A stretch of DNA of 64,000 nt. Origin: Dyella sp. BiH032. Its GTDB lineage: Bacteria; Pseudomonadota; Gammaproteobacteria; Xanthomonadales; Rhodanobacteraceae. The translations under genes were made by a program, and so were the position numbers. A model generated the notes under the pieces. It made no database searches, was not told the origin of the DNA, and saw nothing but the letters and a program-made list of their open reading frames with translations. The stretch covers positions 1,674,001 to 1,738,000 of the forward strand of contig NZ_CP134867.1 of NCBI RefSeq assembly GCF_031954525.1. Reading direction: 5' to 3'. Positions within the stretch are counted from its first letter, which is position 1. Every line of letters starts with the position of its first letter. Of the stretch, positions 44,736 to 53,527 are shown one piece after another.

Positions 44736-44773
44736 CGATATATCGTAAGTTGGCGCTCACGATATATCGTAAG
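44736..44773. promoter_or_regulatory. Tandem PadR/YqjI-type operators
   Basis: CGATATATCGTAAG occurs twice, at 44736-44749 and 44760-44773, spaced 24 bp start to start. Each contains the perfect palindrome CGATATATCG. They lie 11-48 bp upstream of the PadR start in the gap after the asmA-family gene. A weaker third half-site (AATATCG) follows. Confidence 0.72.
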
Positions 44774-44838
44774 AATATCGAATGCAAGTACCCGCGCTCC
44801 GTCCCCGAAGACCAGGTGACATTCCTAAGTCATTGAAT

Positions 44839-46971
44839 TCATGTCTTTCCAGCCGGCAGCTTACCGCTGCGCAACTGCTGCAGCACCTGTTGGCAGGTGT
44901 TCGGCTTGTCGCCCTGGCTGGCCACGACCAGCGGTACCAGGGCGGCCGCCGGCGCGGCGAACACGCCCAGCGCGACAGCACCGCCGCCGCGCAGCAGTAG
45001 CGGGCCGGTCTGCACGCCGACGTCGGGGTTCTTCAGCGTGCCGCGCACGTACAGCGGCGAGCGCAGGGTGAACACGCGCAGGCCCTTGCTGTGCGGGCGC
45101 ACGATCAGGTCCAGCTTCTCGGTGCCGAAGTTCACCTTCCCCTCGACGTTGATCAGCGCATCCTCCGTGTCGAACACGAACAGCCGCGAATCAAATACGC
45201 CGTCGGTGGCGGCGAGGTCGGTGGCGGCGCAGTTGATCTTCACCACTTTGTCGCCGAACAGCTTGCCGATGACGATGTTGCCCACGTTGAGGCCGGCGGT
45301 CTCCAACAGGTTCTTGCTGATGGCGCCATCGTTCATCAGCAGCTTGAGTTCGCCGTTGGCGCTGCCGAGCAACGCCGCGACGGAGTTGCCGCGCGCGTTG
45401 AGGTCGGCATTGCCGTTGATCTCGCCGAAGCTGGCGTTCATCGCCTGCACGGTGGGCAGCAGCTGCTTGAGCTTCAGTCCGCGTGCGCGGATGTTCATCG
45501 CGCCACGCAATGGCGCCTGGCTGCCATCCAGCCGGATGGTGCTGCCGATGCGTCCGCCGGCCACGCCAAAGTCCAGCGGATCGAGCAGCAGCACGCCGTT
45601 GTCCAGCGTCACGTGCGTATCGAGCGAGTCGATCGGCAGCGCTTCGCCGCGCACGATGCGCGCGCCGGTGAAGCGCACGTCGGCATCCATCGCCTTCCAG
45701 CGATCGGTGCGGAACGGTTCCACCGGCAGCGCCTTGTCCGCCGGCTGCGGCGTGGCGTCGCCGCGGCGCTGTTTCTCCGCGTTGGAATCCGCGCCGATCA
45801 GCGGCGCCAGGTCGGCGAACTGCAGCAGCTGCGAACGCAGCGTGCCGCTGAGTTTGGGCCGCGCGCCTCCGGTGACGAAATCCAGGTTGCCGGCCAAGTC
45901 GCTGCCGCCCACGCGGCCGCGGAAATTGCGATAGGTATAGTGGCTGCCGGCGCGTCCCAGCTGCGCGGTGAGGTGGCCTTCGGTCGCGTAAGGCGGGGTG
46001 TCCGGCAGGGTCAGTCCAGTGATGGGATACAGCTTGGCCATGCTGGTGCCGGAGAACCACAGTTTCACGTCCAGCGCACCCAGGTGCAGCGGGTCGGTCA
46101 GCGTGCCGACCAGGGCGATGTGGCTGTCGCCGATGTGCACGTCGGCCTGCACGGGGAAGGGACGGTCCGTGTCCTGCAGCGCGATCACGCCGCCGGTCTT
46201 GCCGTTGCCCTGGAGCGGCGCTCCCTGATAGCTGCCCGTGGCCTGCCACGCGAACAGGTAGGCCGTGCGAGACGCCTTCGCATCGACCTTGTCCTCGTCC
46301 TTGTCTTTCGCCGCCGCCAGCGCCTTGCGCGCGGCGCCGCCGGCGGTGCGTGCGGCCTGGTCGCGCGCATCGTCCGATTGCTGCTTGAGGATTTCGTCGA
46401 ACGGGATGGCCTTTTGCAAAGGTTCGACGGCGACCTGCAGCTTCACCTTGCTCACTGCGTCGTCGTAGCCGATCAGCCCGCGATCGAAGCCGATCGCTCG
46501 CAGGTCCATCTTCCAGGACGAAGGCTGGTCGCTCTGGCCGAACGCGAACGTCCAGTTGGCCTTGTCCGCGGCTTGGCGTTCCAGGTCCACTACCGGATGT
46601 TCCAGCTGCACGCTGGGAATCACGATACGGTGCGCCAGCAGCGGCAGCGGCGACACGCGCACGCGCACCGCGTCCAGCTGGGCGAACTGCGGTTGCTTTG
46701 CCCACTCGGGGTTGGCGATGCGGATGTCGCGTGCGATCAGCTCCGGCCACGGCAGCAGGCCGCCCAGCCCGCTCTCGCCGGGTTCTCGCCGCCAGACCAT
46801 GCTGAGGTCGCCCTGGATCGCGAACGGCCGGCCGATCGCCTGGCTCACTTTTTCGTTGACGGTCGGCTTCACGCGGTTCCAGTCGAACGTGGCGATCACC
46901 ACGACCGCGATGGCCAGCAAGGCCACCAGTACGCCGACGATCCACAGCAGCACCTTGCGGCTCCGCTTCAT
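44839..46971 (-). CDS. AsmA family protein
   Basis: A 710-residue inner-membrane-anchored protein (one membrane helix, residues about 7-27) whose periplasmic part is an AsmA/YicH-like repeat-beta domain: DWNRVKPTVNEKVSQAIGRP at the start, LPWPELIARDIRIANPEW, and the conserved late DLNARGNSVAALLGSANGEL. AsmA-like proteins span the periplasm and take part in lipid transport to the outer membrane. It ends 113 bp before the YqjI-like gene. Confidence 0.92.
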   Translation of the reverse strand: MKRSRKVLLWIVGVLVALLAIAVVVIATFDWNRVKPTVNEKVSQAIGRPFAIQGDLSMVWRREPGESGLGGLLPWPELIARDIRIANPEWAKQPQFAQLDAVRVRVSPLPLLAHRIVIPSVQLEHPVVDLERQAADKANWTFAFGQSDQPSSWKMDLRAIGFDRGLIGYDDAVSKVKLQVAVEPLQKAIPFDEILKQQSDDARDQAARTAGGAARKALAAAKDKDEDKVDAKASRTAYLFAWQATGSYQGAPLQGNGKTGGVIALQDTDRPFPVQADVHIGDSHIALVGTLTDPLHLGALDVKLWFSGTSMAKLYPITGLTLPDTPPYATEGHLTAQLGRAGSHYTYRNFRGRVGGSDLAGNLDFVTGGARPKLSGTLRSQLLQFADLAPLIGADSNAEKQRRGDATPQPADKALPVEPFRTDRWKAMDADVRFTGARIVRGEALPIDSLDTHVTLDNGVLLLDPLDFGVAGGRIGSTIRLDGSQAPLRGAMNIRARGLKLKQLLPTVQAMNASFGEINGNADLNARGNSVAALLGSANGELKLLMNDGAISKNLLETAGLNVGNIVIGKLFGDKVVKINCAATDLAATDGVFDSRLFVFDTEDALINVEGKVNFGTEKLDLIVRPHSKGLRVFTLRSPLYVRGTLKNPDVGVQTGPLLLRGGGAVALGVFAAPAAALVPLVVASQGDKPNTCQQVLQQLRSGKLPAGKT

Positions 46972-47094
46972 GCCTTTCTCCCGCGCGCCGGACGGAGCGC
47001 GCTCCTTCCGTCCGCGACAGATAACCGCAGGCGCGAAAAAATTGTGTATGCGCGGCGGCTCGCGCTCAGGACCGATTCACGCTGTCGCGCCGGG

Positions 47095-47108
47095 CTGATC
47101 CAGATCAA
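47095..47108 (+). promoter_or_regulatory. FNR/Anr-type box upstream of globin
   Basis: CTGAT-CCAG-ATCAA matches the TTGAT-N4-ATCAA consensus with one mismatch. Its centre is 41.5 bp before position 47143, and a CACACT -10-like hexamer occupies 47131-47136, so the spacing is that of a class II FNR-activated promoter. Confidence 0.62.
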
Positions 47109-47164
47109 ATCGCCTCGCGTGGGGCCGCAGCACACTGCGCCGTCCCCGCACGGAAGGCTTCCCC

Positions 47165-47614
47165 ATGTTCAAGTCCGCTTCCAGGGCCCAGGCGCTCAAG
47201 CCGCCGAGCCCGGCCCCGAACTACGACGACCTGCAGGTCAGCTTCGGCCGCTGCCTGCGCCGCCATGGCTTCATCGAGCGCTTCTACGAAATCCTGCTCG
47301 CCAGCCACCCGGCGATTCCCCCGATGTTCGAGCGCACGGATTTCCGCGGCCAGCGCCTCGCGCTGCGCCGTGGCATCAGCATGGCGATCTCCTGGGCCTC
47401 CGGCAGCTCCATGGTGGAGCGCCCGATGAAGCACATGATCGACGTGCACTCGCGCGCCGGCCGCGCCCCAGTCGAACCGGCGCTCTACCGCTGCTGGGTG
47501 GAAAGCCTGCTGGCCACCATCGACGAGTACGAAATCGAGCTGACGCCGGAATTGCGCGCGCGCTGGCGCGAGGCGATGACGAAAGTGGTGGAGGCGTTCG
47601 CGCGGCATTACTGA
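47165..47614 (+). CDS. Globin family protein
   Basis: A 149-residue globin-fold protein. It begins with an Ala/Pro-rich stretch, then FGRCLRRHGFIERFYEILLA and PAIPPMFERTDFRGQRLALR (helices A-E region), a candidate proximal His in KHMIDVHSRAGRAPVEPALY and the closing RARWREAMTKVVEAFARHY. Likely a haem globin for NO or oxygen handling. An FNR-type box and matching -10 place it under oxygen-responsive control. The exact globin class is uncertain. Confidence 0.68.
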   Translation: MFKSASRAQALKPPSPAPNYDDLQVSFGRCLRRHGFIERFYEILLASHPAIPPMFERTDFRGQRLALRRGISMAISWASGSSMVERPMKHMIDVHSRAGRAPVEPALYRCWVESLLATIDEYEIELTPELRARWREAMTKVVEAFARHY

Positions 47615-47706
47615 GGCGGTGGAGCGCGTGTCGCGACGGTGCATCGAGCACGGATGGCGCCGGAGGCTTGGATGCCATCCGGCCCATGCCGTGCCTGCGT
47701 CATCCG

Positions 47707-48642
47707 TTATGGCTTCGCTTCACGCACCGGGATATTGATGCTGCACAAATCGATCTTCCCCGCCGGCACCCGATAGAAATCATCCCGCCGGTTGCGCTTG
47801 GCCTCGATCAGCGCCGCGAACGTCGCGCTGTCTGTCTTCAACACTTCGATCTTCGGGCGCTCGCTCGCCGGCATGTCCGAAGCGAGCTGTATCGACTGGA
47901 TGACGGTGCGCTGTTCGGGCTTTTCATAGAAACCCAGCGGCCCGGTCCCGCGCGGGAAGGCGGACAGGAACTCCATGCCGCGCAATACGCGTCCGGCCAC
48001 CGCCAGGTTGCGATCCAGGCCGCGCGGCGCCTGGCCGATGATCGCGTAGAGCGAGCTGCCGCTGCCGGTTTCCGGCCCGACGTCGCGCGCCACGCCGACG
48101 GCGCCGTAGCAATGCGTCAGCCATTCCTGGCCGCTGCGCTTGTCGCGCGCGGCGGGAAAGCCGTTGACGAAGCCGACTTCCGGCGCGTAGACGTCGCCGT
48201 CCGGCAGCGCGGTCCACGGCAGCTTCGCGTCGATCGGGCGGGTGTACTCCGAGGGTACGGTCTTCTTCGCCTTGCCGAGCGAGCGCAGCTTGCTCTTGTC
48301 GCCCTTGTCGTCGTCTTCCGGATCGCCCCACTGCGTGACGAAGTTGTCCTGCACGCGAATGATCGCCAGGCCGTCGAAGTAATGCTCGTGCACCAGGGTG
48401 CGGATGTTGTCCGCATGCAGCGGGGTGAAGTCCGGCGCCAGCTCGATCAGCACCTTGCCCTGGGGCAGGCGCATCTCCAGCAGGTTGTTCGGGTCCGGCT
48501 TGCGCCATTCGTCGGGCTTGGATTTCTCCAGCAGTTCCTTGGGCGTGGCCGACTTGGTGGCCGGCGGCGTGTCGGCCAGGGCGGGCAGGGCGAGGAGGCA
48601 GAGCAGGGAGAGGCCGAGCAGGCGCGGGGCGAGGCGGGACAT
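47707..48642 (-). CDS. Secreted cyclophilin-type peptidyl-prolyl isomerase
   Basis: A 311-residue exported protein (signal peptide about residues 1-23, LLALPALA). The cyclophilin core is split over the sequence: GKVLIELAPDFTPLHADNIR, HYFDGLAIIRVQDNFVTQWG, VNGFPAARDKR, CYGAVGVARDVGPETGSGSS and LYAIIGQAP. The insert and tail exceed the single-domain size, as in periplasmic cyclophilins of this order. Role: protein folding in the periplasm. Confidence 0.92.
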   Translation of the reverse strand: MSRLAPRLLGLSLLCLLALPALADTPPATKSATPKELLEKSKPDEWRKPDPNNLLEMRLPQGKVLIELAPDFTPLHADNIRTLVHEHYFDGLAIIRVQDNFVTQWGDPEDDDKGDKSKLRSLGKAKKTVPSEYTRPIDAKLPWTALPDGDVYAPEVGFVNGFPAARDKRSGQEWLTHCYGAVGVARDVGPETGSGSSLYAIIGQAPRGLDRNLAVAGRVLRGMEFLSAFPRGTGPLGFYEKPEQRTVIQSIQLASDMPASERPKIEVLKTDSATFAALIEAKRNRRDDFYRVPAGKIDLCSINIPVREAKP

Positions 48643-48733
48643 GGCGGACCTTGGCGTGGTGGTGACCGCCGGAAGGTAGCAGAGCGCGCGCCCGCCGACG
48701 CGCCCCGCCGGTCATGCTCTGCGGGCCTGGGCC

Positions 48734-49825
48734 TTACTGGCCGTACGAGCAGGCGCCGATCCAGTCGGGCGGCGCGGGCGACAAGCGCTGCGCGACGGCG
48801 CGATAGTCCGGATCTAGCGCGGCGGCCAGCCAGTAAAGCGCCGTCGCGCTCTTGGGATCCCATGGCCCGCCATAGCCTTTTTCGCCGGCCTGAGCCCGGT
48901 CGCGGTCGAACTTGACGTGGGTATGCACGAACTCCTCGTGCGTCTTGCTGCCTTCCGCATAGGGGCGCAGCCAGTCCAGCGCCTCGGCCAGCGACGCGCC
49001 CCTTGGCGAGGCATAGCGCAGCCAGTCATCGCCAAAGGGCCTGGCCGCGAGCGCGGCGGTCACCAGCGGCTGCAGGTCGTACACCACGTAATGCAGCGCG
49101 TCGCGCTCGGTGAAGTCGATCACTTCGCCATCGGGCCTGATGTTGTCGCCGACCTGGCGTTCGAACAGTTCGCGCGCGGTCTTGAGCATGGCCGGGTCGC
49201 CCAACGCCGCGGCGGCCAGGGTCACTAGTTTCACGCGGTGGCTTTGCCAATTGTTGGTGGCGGTGCCGGGCTTGGGATCATGGAAGGCCTGGATACGCTG
49301 TATGTATCCCTCGCCCAGCCGGCGCAGCCAGGCGCGGGTGGCCTCGCGCGTCGCCGCCGGCAGCCCGGCCGAAGTAAGCACGTAGGCGTCGATCAAACCG
49401 TCGAGGTTGGTTTCGTCGATCGGATTGAAGTCGGGCTGATACGTGCCGGTCCATGCCTTCAGGTAGTCATCCACCTGCTGCAGGTAGCGCGCGTCCGCGC
49501 TCAGCCGCCAGGCCAGCGCGGCCTGGCGCATCAGCGGCCAGTCGCGCTCCGCGGCGATGCTTTCGTCGCGGATGCCCTGGTGCGGCAGCGTGCCTTCGGT
49601 GTGGACGTGGGCAAGCGGGTGCGGGCGGTCGTCGAGGTGCCGTGCGGCCGCGGCAAGGATGTGTTGCGCGGAGCCGTCCGGCTCTCCCGTGCCCGGCGCG
49701 TGGGGCTGGCAGAGCGTGATGGCGCGCGGCGGCGTCATGGTCCGGTGCGATGGCGCGTCGGCGCGCGCGGCGAAACTGCCTGCGATGGCGAGCGACAGCA
49801 CGAGGATGGCTTGGGCACGCGACAC
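48734..49825 (-). CDS. Alginate lyase family protein (secreted)
   Basis: A 363-residue exported protein with an alpha/alpha-toroid alginate-lyase-like domain. The signal peptide ends near SFAARA-D. Motifs include NNWQSHRVKLVTLAAAALGD (catalytic Asn/His region) and EVIDFTERDALHYVVYDLQP (Tyr/His region). The GTG at 49825 was chosen because AAGGAG stands 7 bases upstream and the signal peptide starts there; an ATG further upstream has no such site. The substrate could be alginate or another uronate polymer. Confidence 0.87.
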   Translation of the reverse strand: MSRAQAILVLSLAIAGSFAARADAPSHRTMTPPRAITLCQPHAPGTGEPDGSAQHILAAAARHLDDRPHPLAHVHTEGTLPHQGIRDESIAAERDWPLMRQAALAWRLSADARYLQQVDDYLKAWTGTYQPDFNPIDETNLDGLIDAYVLTSAGLPAATREATRAWLRRLGEGYIQRIQAFHDPKPGTATNNWQSHRVKLVTLAAAALGDPAMLKTARELFERQVGDNIRPDGEVIDFTERDALHYVVYDLQPLVTAALAARPFGDDWLRYASPRGASLAEALDWLRPYAEGSKTHEEFVHTHVKFDRDRAQAGEKGYGGPWDPKSATALYWLAAALDPDYRAVAQRLSPAPPDWIGACSYGQ

Positions 49826-50022
49826 GTCCGGCTCCTTACTTCTGCAGTGCGGCCAGTGTGCCGTGCGCGGGCGGCGATGGCTGCCGTGCAAGTTCCTCCG
49901 GTCAGGCGGGAGACAGTGCGCGGGCTGCCTCCGCGGGCTCGGCCGGCAGCGCGCGGCGCCTGGGCCGGGTCCCGGCGTTCCGGTAGTCTCGCCCGGTCGC
50001 CATGCATAGGTGAGGGACGACC

Positions 50023-50946
50023 ATGTTTCGCGCCACCCATATTCACACCGGCCTGGACGTCGACGCCGAGGACCTGTGGTCGATGGAACCCATCGACCCC
50101 GACGGCTTCGTCTGTCCCGATTGCGGATCGAAGGTGTATCCCACCTCGTACCGGCCGGAGAACCTGCGCCGCGCGCACTTCGCCGCCAAGCCGAAATGCC
50201 CGCCCTGGTGCCCGAGCAACGGCGAGACGGACCTGCTCAAGCAGGCGCGCACGCATTCGCTGACGGCGGAGGACGGCAGTTTTCCCGGCTACATGCCTTC
50301 GGGCTTTCGGCTGCCGGCCGATCCCGCCGATGCGCCGGCTTCCGCAGGCGCGGGAACGGCGGCGGAGGGCGGACCGGGACGGCGTGCGCCGGCCGCGGCG
50401 CCGGAGCCGGGCGCCCGTCAGCGCCCGCGCATCACCACCAGCTTTCGCGACATCTGCCGCGCCTATCTCAACTTTCCCAACGACCGGCATCGCGCACTGC
50501 AGTTTCTCGACCTCTACGGCAGCACCTACGACGAGGTCGTCTGGCGTCTGCGTGCCAGGCAGGACCGCCTCATCCGCTATCCGATCCCGCACCTGTTCTA
50601 CGGTCCGATCGGCTGGCGCGCACCGGAAGAGACGGACGAGTACGCGCTGATCGAGACCGACGTGAAGGTCTGGCAGGACGGCAAGCCCGGCCAGGCCTAC
50701 CGCGTGAAAGTGCGCTGGGGTGACTGGACGCCGCGCCAGCGCAATGCGCTGCTGAAGGAAGTGCGGACCGCCAGCGAAGAAGCGAAGGAACTGAAGAAGT
50801 CCGGCAGCAAGGACCGCAGCCTGCTGTTCTTCGTGGGCGAGCAGGAGAAGGGCGACGACGCCACGTTCGTGGTGAGGGAGCGCAAGCTGATCTGCTGCCT
50901 GACCGGGCCCGACGTGCGGCCCACCGCGCCCGCGAAGCGAGGTTGA
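50023..50946 (+). CDS. Zinc-ribbon protein of unknown function
   Basis: A 307-residue cytoplasmic protein. The N-terminus has a Cys/His cluster that could bind zinc: CPDCG (Cys31, Cys34), RAHFAAKPKC (His52, Cys59) and PPWC (Cys63). This recalls the zinc-finger front of CoiA-like proteins. A Pro/Ala linker (residues about 100-135) leads to a folded C-terminal part (SFRDICRAYLNFPNDRHRAL, LIETDVKVWQDGKPGQAYRV). No nuclease or enzyme motif was recognised, and nearby genes give no clue. Confidence 0.7.
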   Translation: MFRATHIHTGLDVDAEDLWSMEPIDPDGFVCPDCGSKVYPTSYRPENLRRAHFAAKPKCPPWCPSNGETDLLKQARTHSLTAEDGSFPGYMPSGFRLPADPADAPASAGAGTAAEGGPGRRAPAAAPEPGARQRPRITTSFRDICRAYLNFPNDRHRALQFLDLYGSTYDEVVWRLRARQDRLIRYPIPHLFYGPIGWRAPEETDEYALIETDVKVWQDGKPGQAYRVKVRWGDWTPRQRNALLKEVRTASEEAKELKKSGSKDRSLLFFVGEQEKGDDATFVVRERKLICCLTGPDVRPTAPAKRG

Positions 50947-51128
50947 GCGCGCATCCGCCTTCGCGGTAAGGCCTCGCTCCGACTCATGCATGACTGACCG
51001 TGCCGGCCGTCGGTGAGCGTATTGCCCCGTGTGTGGCCATGAAGCGGGGGCGTGAACGTTTTCTTTGCGACGCAGCCCGTCATCGCATGCATCATGCGCA
51101 CATCGCGGAAAGCGCCAGGAAGGGAAGC

Positions 51129-51587
51129 ATGAGCCAGGAACATCGTGAAGGCGGCAAGGTCGATTGGCAGGACCTGTCCATCGATGGACGTCCCGTCGCG
51201 CAGCGTCCGCCGGAGCTTCGGGCGATGACGCTCGACGAAGCGGATTCGGGTCTTTACCGCCGCGAGATATCCACGCCGCGTTCCACCTACGATCCCTTCA
51301 TGGCGCACTTCGGCGAGGTCTCGCTGGCCGAGGGCCTGCGCACGAAGCATGCGGGCCGTCGCCAGCGCGTGTGGGCCTGGGTGATGCTGGTGATTCCTTC
51401 GGCGTTCCTGGGGTGTCTGGGTACGCTGCAGGCATGGGACGACGTGGCTGACGGACAGGGCGGCGCGCTGAAAGCCGCCTTGCGCGCGCTGGTGTGGTGG
51501 TTGCCGACGGCGTTCTGGCTGTACGTGATCTACCGTCGTCCGGCCACGAATGGCGAGGCGAAGGCAACGCCGCCACCGAAGCGGTAG
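51129..51587 (+). CDS. Small membrane protein of unknown function
   Basis: A 152-residue protein with a soluble N-terminal half (WQDLSIDGRPVAQRPPELRA) and two membrane helices (about 88-106 and 125-142). The start has a purine-rich site AAGGGAAG. The family was not recognised. Confidence 0.6.
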   Translation: MSQEHREGGKVDWQDLSIDGRPVAQRPPELRAMTLDEADSGLYRREISTPRSTYDPFMAHFGEVSLAEGLRTKHAGRRQRVWAWVMLVIPSAFLGCLGTLQAWDDVADGQGGALKAALRALVWWLPTAFWLYVIYRRPATNGEAKATPPPKR

Positions 51588-51684
51588 CGCCTCGCGACGG
51601 CGGCGTGGTGCTCTATCCGCGCGTTCTGCGGATGTAGGACACTCAGCCCGCCATTCTCCATCGCCCTTTCGCGAGGCTGCTCCT

Positions 51685-52656
51685 ATGGATCGCATCGACG
51701 CCATGAAGGTCTTCGTCGCCGCGCTGGACGAAGGCAGCCTCGCCGGCGCCAGCCGCAAGACGGGCCGTTCCGCGGCGGCGGTGAGCCGTGCCATCGCCTT
51801 CCTGGAAGCGCATGTCGGCGTGCCGCTGCTCCATCGCACCACGCGGTCGCTCAAGCTCAGCGAAGCGGGGGAGCGTTACGCGATCGCGTGCCGCAAGGTG
51901 CTCATGGACCTGGAGGAGGCGGACCGCAACGCCGCCGGCGAGCGCTCGGTCCCGCGCGGCACGCTGACCATCTCGGCCACCGTGTTCTCCGGCGTGGAAA
52001 TCCTGCGTCCTATCGTGGACGCCTACATGGATGAGTTCCCCACAGTCAGCGTGCGGCTGCATCTGCTGGAACGGCCGGTCAACCTGGTCGACGAAGGCAT
52101 GGACCTGGCGCTGCGCATCACGCACCTGCCGGACTCCACGCTGGTGGCGCAGCGCATCGGCGAGGTACGGCGCGTGGTGGTGGCGTCGCCGCGCTACCTG
52201 GCGACGCATCCGCGCATCGCCGAGCCGGCCGACCTGGCCAAGCACCAGATCATCGCCATGACCCACATGGGGCCGGAGTCGTGGAGCTTTCCGCCACAGG
52301 AGGGCTCTTCGGTGCCGCGCGCCGTGCCATTCGCGCCGCGGCTGGTGGTCAACAACGTGCGTGCGGCGATCGCCTCGGTGGCCGACGGACACGGCGTGAC
52401 ACGCCTGCTCTCGTATCACGTGGCGCCCGAGATCAGGCAGGGCATGTTGCAGATCGTGCTGGCGGACGCAGAGCCGGCGCCGATCCCGGTGCATCTCGTC
52501 TCGCCCTATGGACGGCTGTCCGTGCCGAAGGTGCGCGCGTTCGTGGACTTCGCCATGCCGCGCCTGCGCGCGCGCTTCGCCAGTTTCGCCAAGGAAGTGG
52601 AGATGGCGCCGGCCAAGCCGATTCCACCGCGGCGCGGAAGAATGTCTGCCGGTTGA
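51685..52656 (+). CDS. LysR-family transcriptional regulator
   Basis: A 323-residue LysR regulator with a clear winged helix (MDRIDAMKVFVAALDEGSLA, SAAAVSRAIAFLEAHVGVPL) and substrate-binding domain (ALRITHLPDSTLVAQRIGEV). It is 103 bp upstream of an SDR gene on the same strand and likely controls it and the tautomerase behind it. A perfect 8-bp stem/4-base loop directly follows its stop codon. Confidence 0.92.
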   Translation: MDRIDAMKVFVAALDEGSLAGASRKTGRSAAAVSRAIAFLEAHVGVPLLHRTTRSLKLSEAGERYAIACRKVLMDLEEADRNAAGERSVPRGTLTISATVFSGVEILRPIVDAYMDEFPTVSVRLHLLERPVNLVDEGMDLALRITHLPDSTLVAQRIGEVRRVVVASPRYLATHPRIAEPADLAKHQIIAMTHMGPESWSFPPQEGSSVPRAVPFAPRLVVNNVRAAIASVADGHGVTRLLSYHVAPEIRQGMLQIVLADAEPAPIPVHLVSPYGRLSVPKVRAFVDFAMPRLRARFASFAKEVEMAPAKPIPPRRGRMSAG

Positions 52657-52676
52657 CGGGGATTCGCTAATCCCCG
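52657..52676 (+). terminator. Hairpin directly after LysR stop codon
   Basis: CGGGGATT-CGCT-AATCCCCG begins at the base after the stop codon. There is no T-run, so it is either a weak terminator or an attenuator before the SDR gene. Confidence 0.4.
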
Positions 52677-52759
52677 GTGCGCGCCTAGATTGCAAGGCGT
52701 CGGGCGGTTGCCACTTTCGGCACTCCGCCGGCCTTCCTTCTTGCATAGAGACGCACACC

Positions 52760-53470
52760 ATGAACAGCCAACAGAAAGTCGCCATCGTCACCGGTGCCTC
52801 GCAGGGCATCGGCGCCAGCCTGGTCAAAGCCTTCCGCGATCGCAATTACCGCGTGATCGCCAACTCCCGTTCCATCCAGCCGTCGAGCGATCCGGACGTG
52901 ATCGCCGTGCCCGGCGACATCGCCGACCGCGCGGTAGCCGAGCGCATCGTGGCAGAAGCGCTGGCGCGCTTCGGCCGTGTCGACACTCTGGTCAACAACG
53001 CGGGCATCTTCACCGCCAAGCCGTTCACCGCGTTCACGGCGGAGGACTACGCCGGCAACATCGCAGTGAACCTCACCGGTTTCTTCCACATCACGCAGCT
53101 GGCCATCGCCGAGATGGAGAAGCAGGGCAGCGGCCACGTGGTGAGCATCACCACCAGCCTGGTCGACCACGCGGTGGACGGCGTGCCGTCGGTGCTGGCG
53201 TCGCTGACCAAGGGCGGGCTGAATGCGGCGACGAAGTCGCTCGCCATCGAATATGCCAAGCGCGGCGTGCGGGTGAATGCCGTGGCGCCGGGCGTGATCA
53301 AGACGCCGATGCACGCGCCGGAAACCCACGGCTTCCTCTCCGCGCTGCATCCGGTCGGCCGCATGGGCGAGATCGCCGACGTCGTCGACGCCGTGCTGTA
53401 CCTCGATGGGGCAGGCTTCGTCACCGGCGAGATCCTGCACGTCGACGGCGGCCAGAGCGCCGGCCACTGA
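52760..53470 (+). CDS. SDR family oxidoreductase with missing catalytic tyrosine
   Basis: A 236-residue Rossmann protein of the short-chain dehydrogenase family: TGASQGIGASL (cofactor loop), NNAGIF, catalytic-type Ser in VVSITTSLVDHAVD, and VNAVAPGVIKTPMH. At the YxxxK site the sequence is VLASLTKGGL, where the residue four before Lys is Ala, not Tyr. The rest is well preserved. Either it uses another residue or it is a binding protein. Upstream LysR and downstream tautomerase suggest a small catabolic or detoxifying unit. Confidence 0.88.
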   Translation: MNSQQKVAIVTGASQGIGASLVKAFRDRNYRVIANSRSIQPSSDPDVIAVPGDIADRAVAERIVAEALARFGRVDTLVNNAGIFTAKPFTAFTAEDYAGNIAVNLTGFFHITQLAIAEMEKQGSGHVVSITTSLVDHAVDGVPSVLASLTKGGLNAATKSLAIEYAKRGVRVNAVAPGVIKTPMHAPETHGFLSALHPVGRMGEIADVVDAVLYLDGAGFVTGEILHVDGGQSAGH

Positions 53471-53479
53471 CCTGCGGCG

Positions 53480-53502
53480 AAGCGGGCCGGAAGGCCCGCT
53501 TT
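53480..53502 (+). terminator. Hairpin between SDR and tautomerase genes
   Basis: AAGCGGGCC-GGAA-GGCCCGCTTT forms a 9-bp stem with a stable GGAA tetraloop. The short T-run suggests partial termination, so the tautomerase may be expressed at a lower level than the SDR. Confidence 0.5.
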
Positions 53503-53527
53503 CCCCACACCTGAGAGGAGATGCGTC

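Noticed and set aside
45091..48915. Plus-strand open frame of 1274 codons opposite the asmA-family and cyclophilin genes
   Set aside because: It is antisense to motif-rich genes and composed of arginine, glutamine and valine-rich text typical of reversed GC-rich coding sequence.
49826..49891. Upstream ATG start for the alginate lyase
   Set aside because: The extension is Arg/His-rich, would hide the signal peptide, and has no ribosome site, whereas GTG 49825 has AAGGAG.
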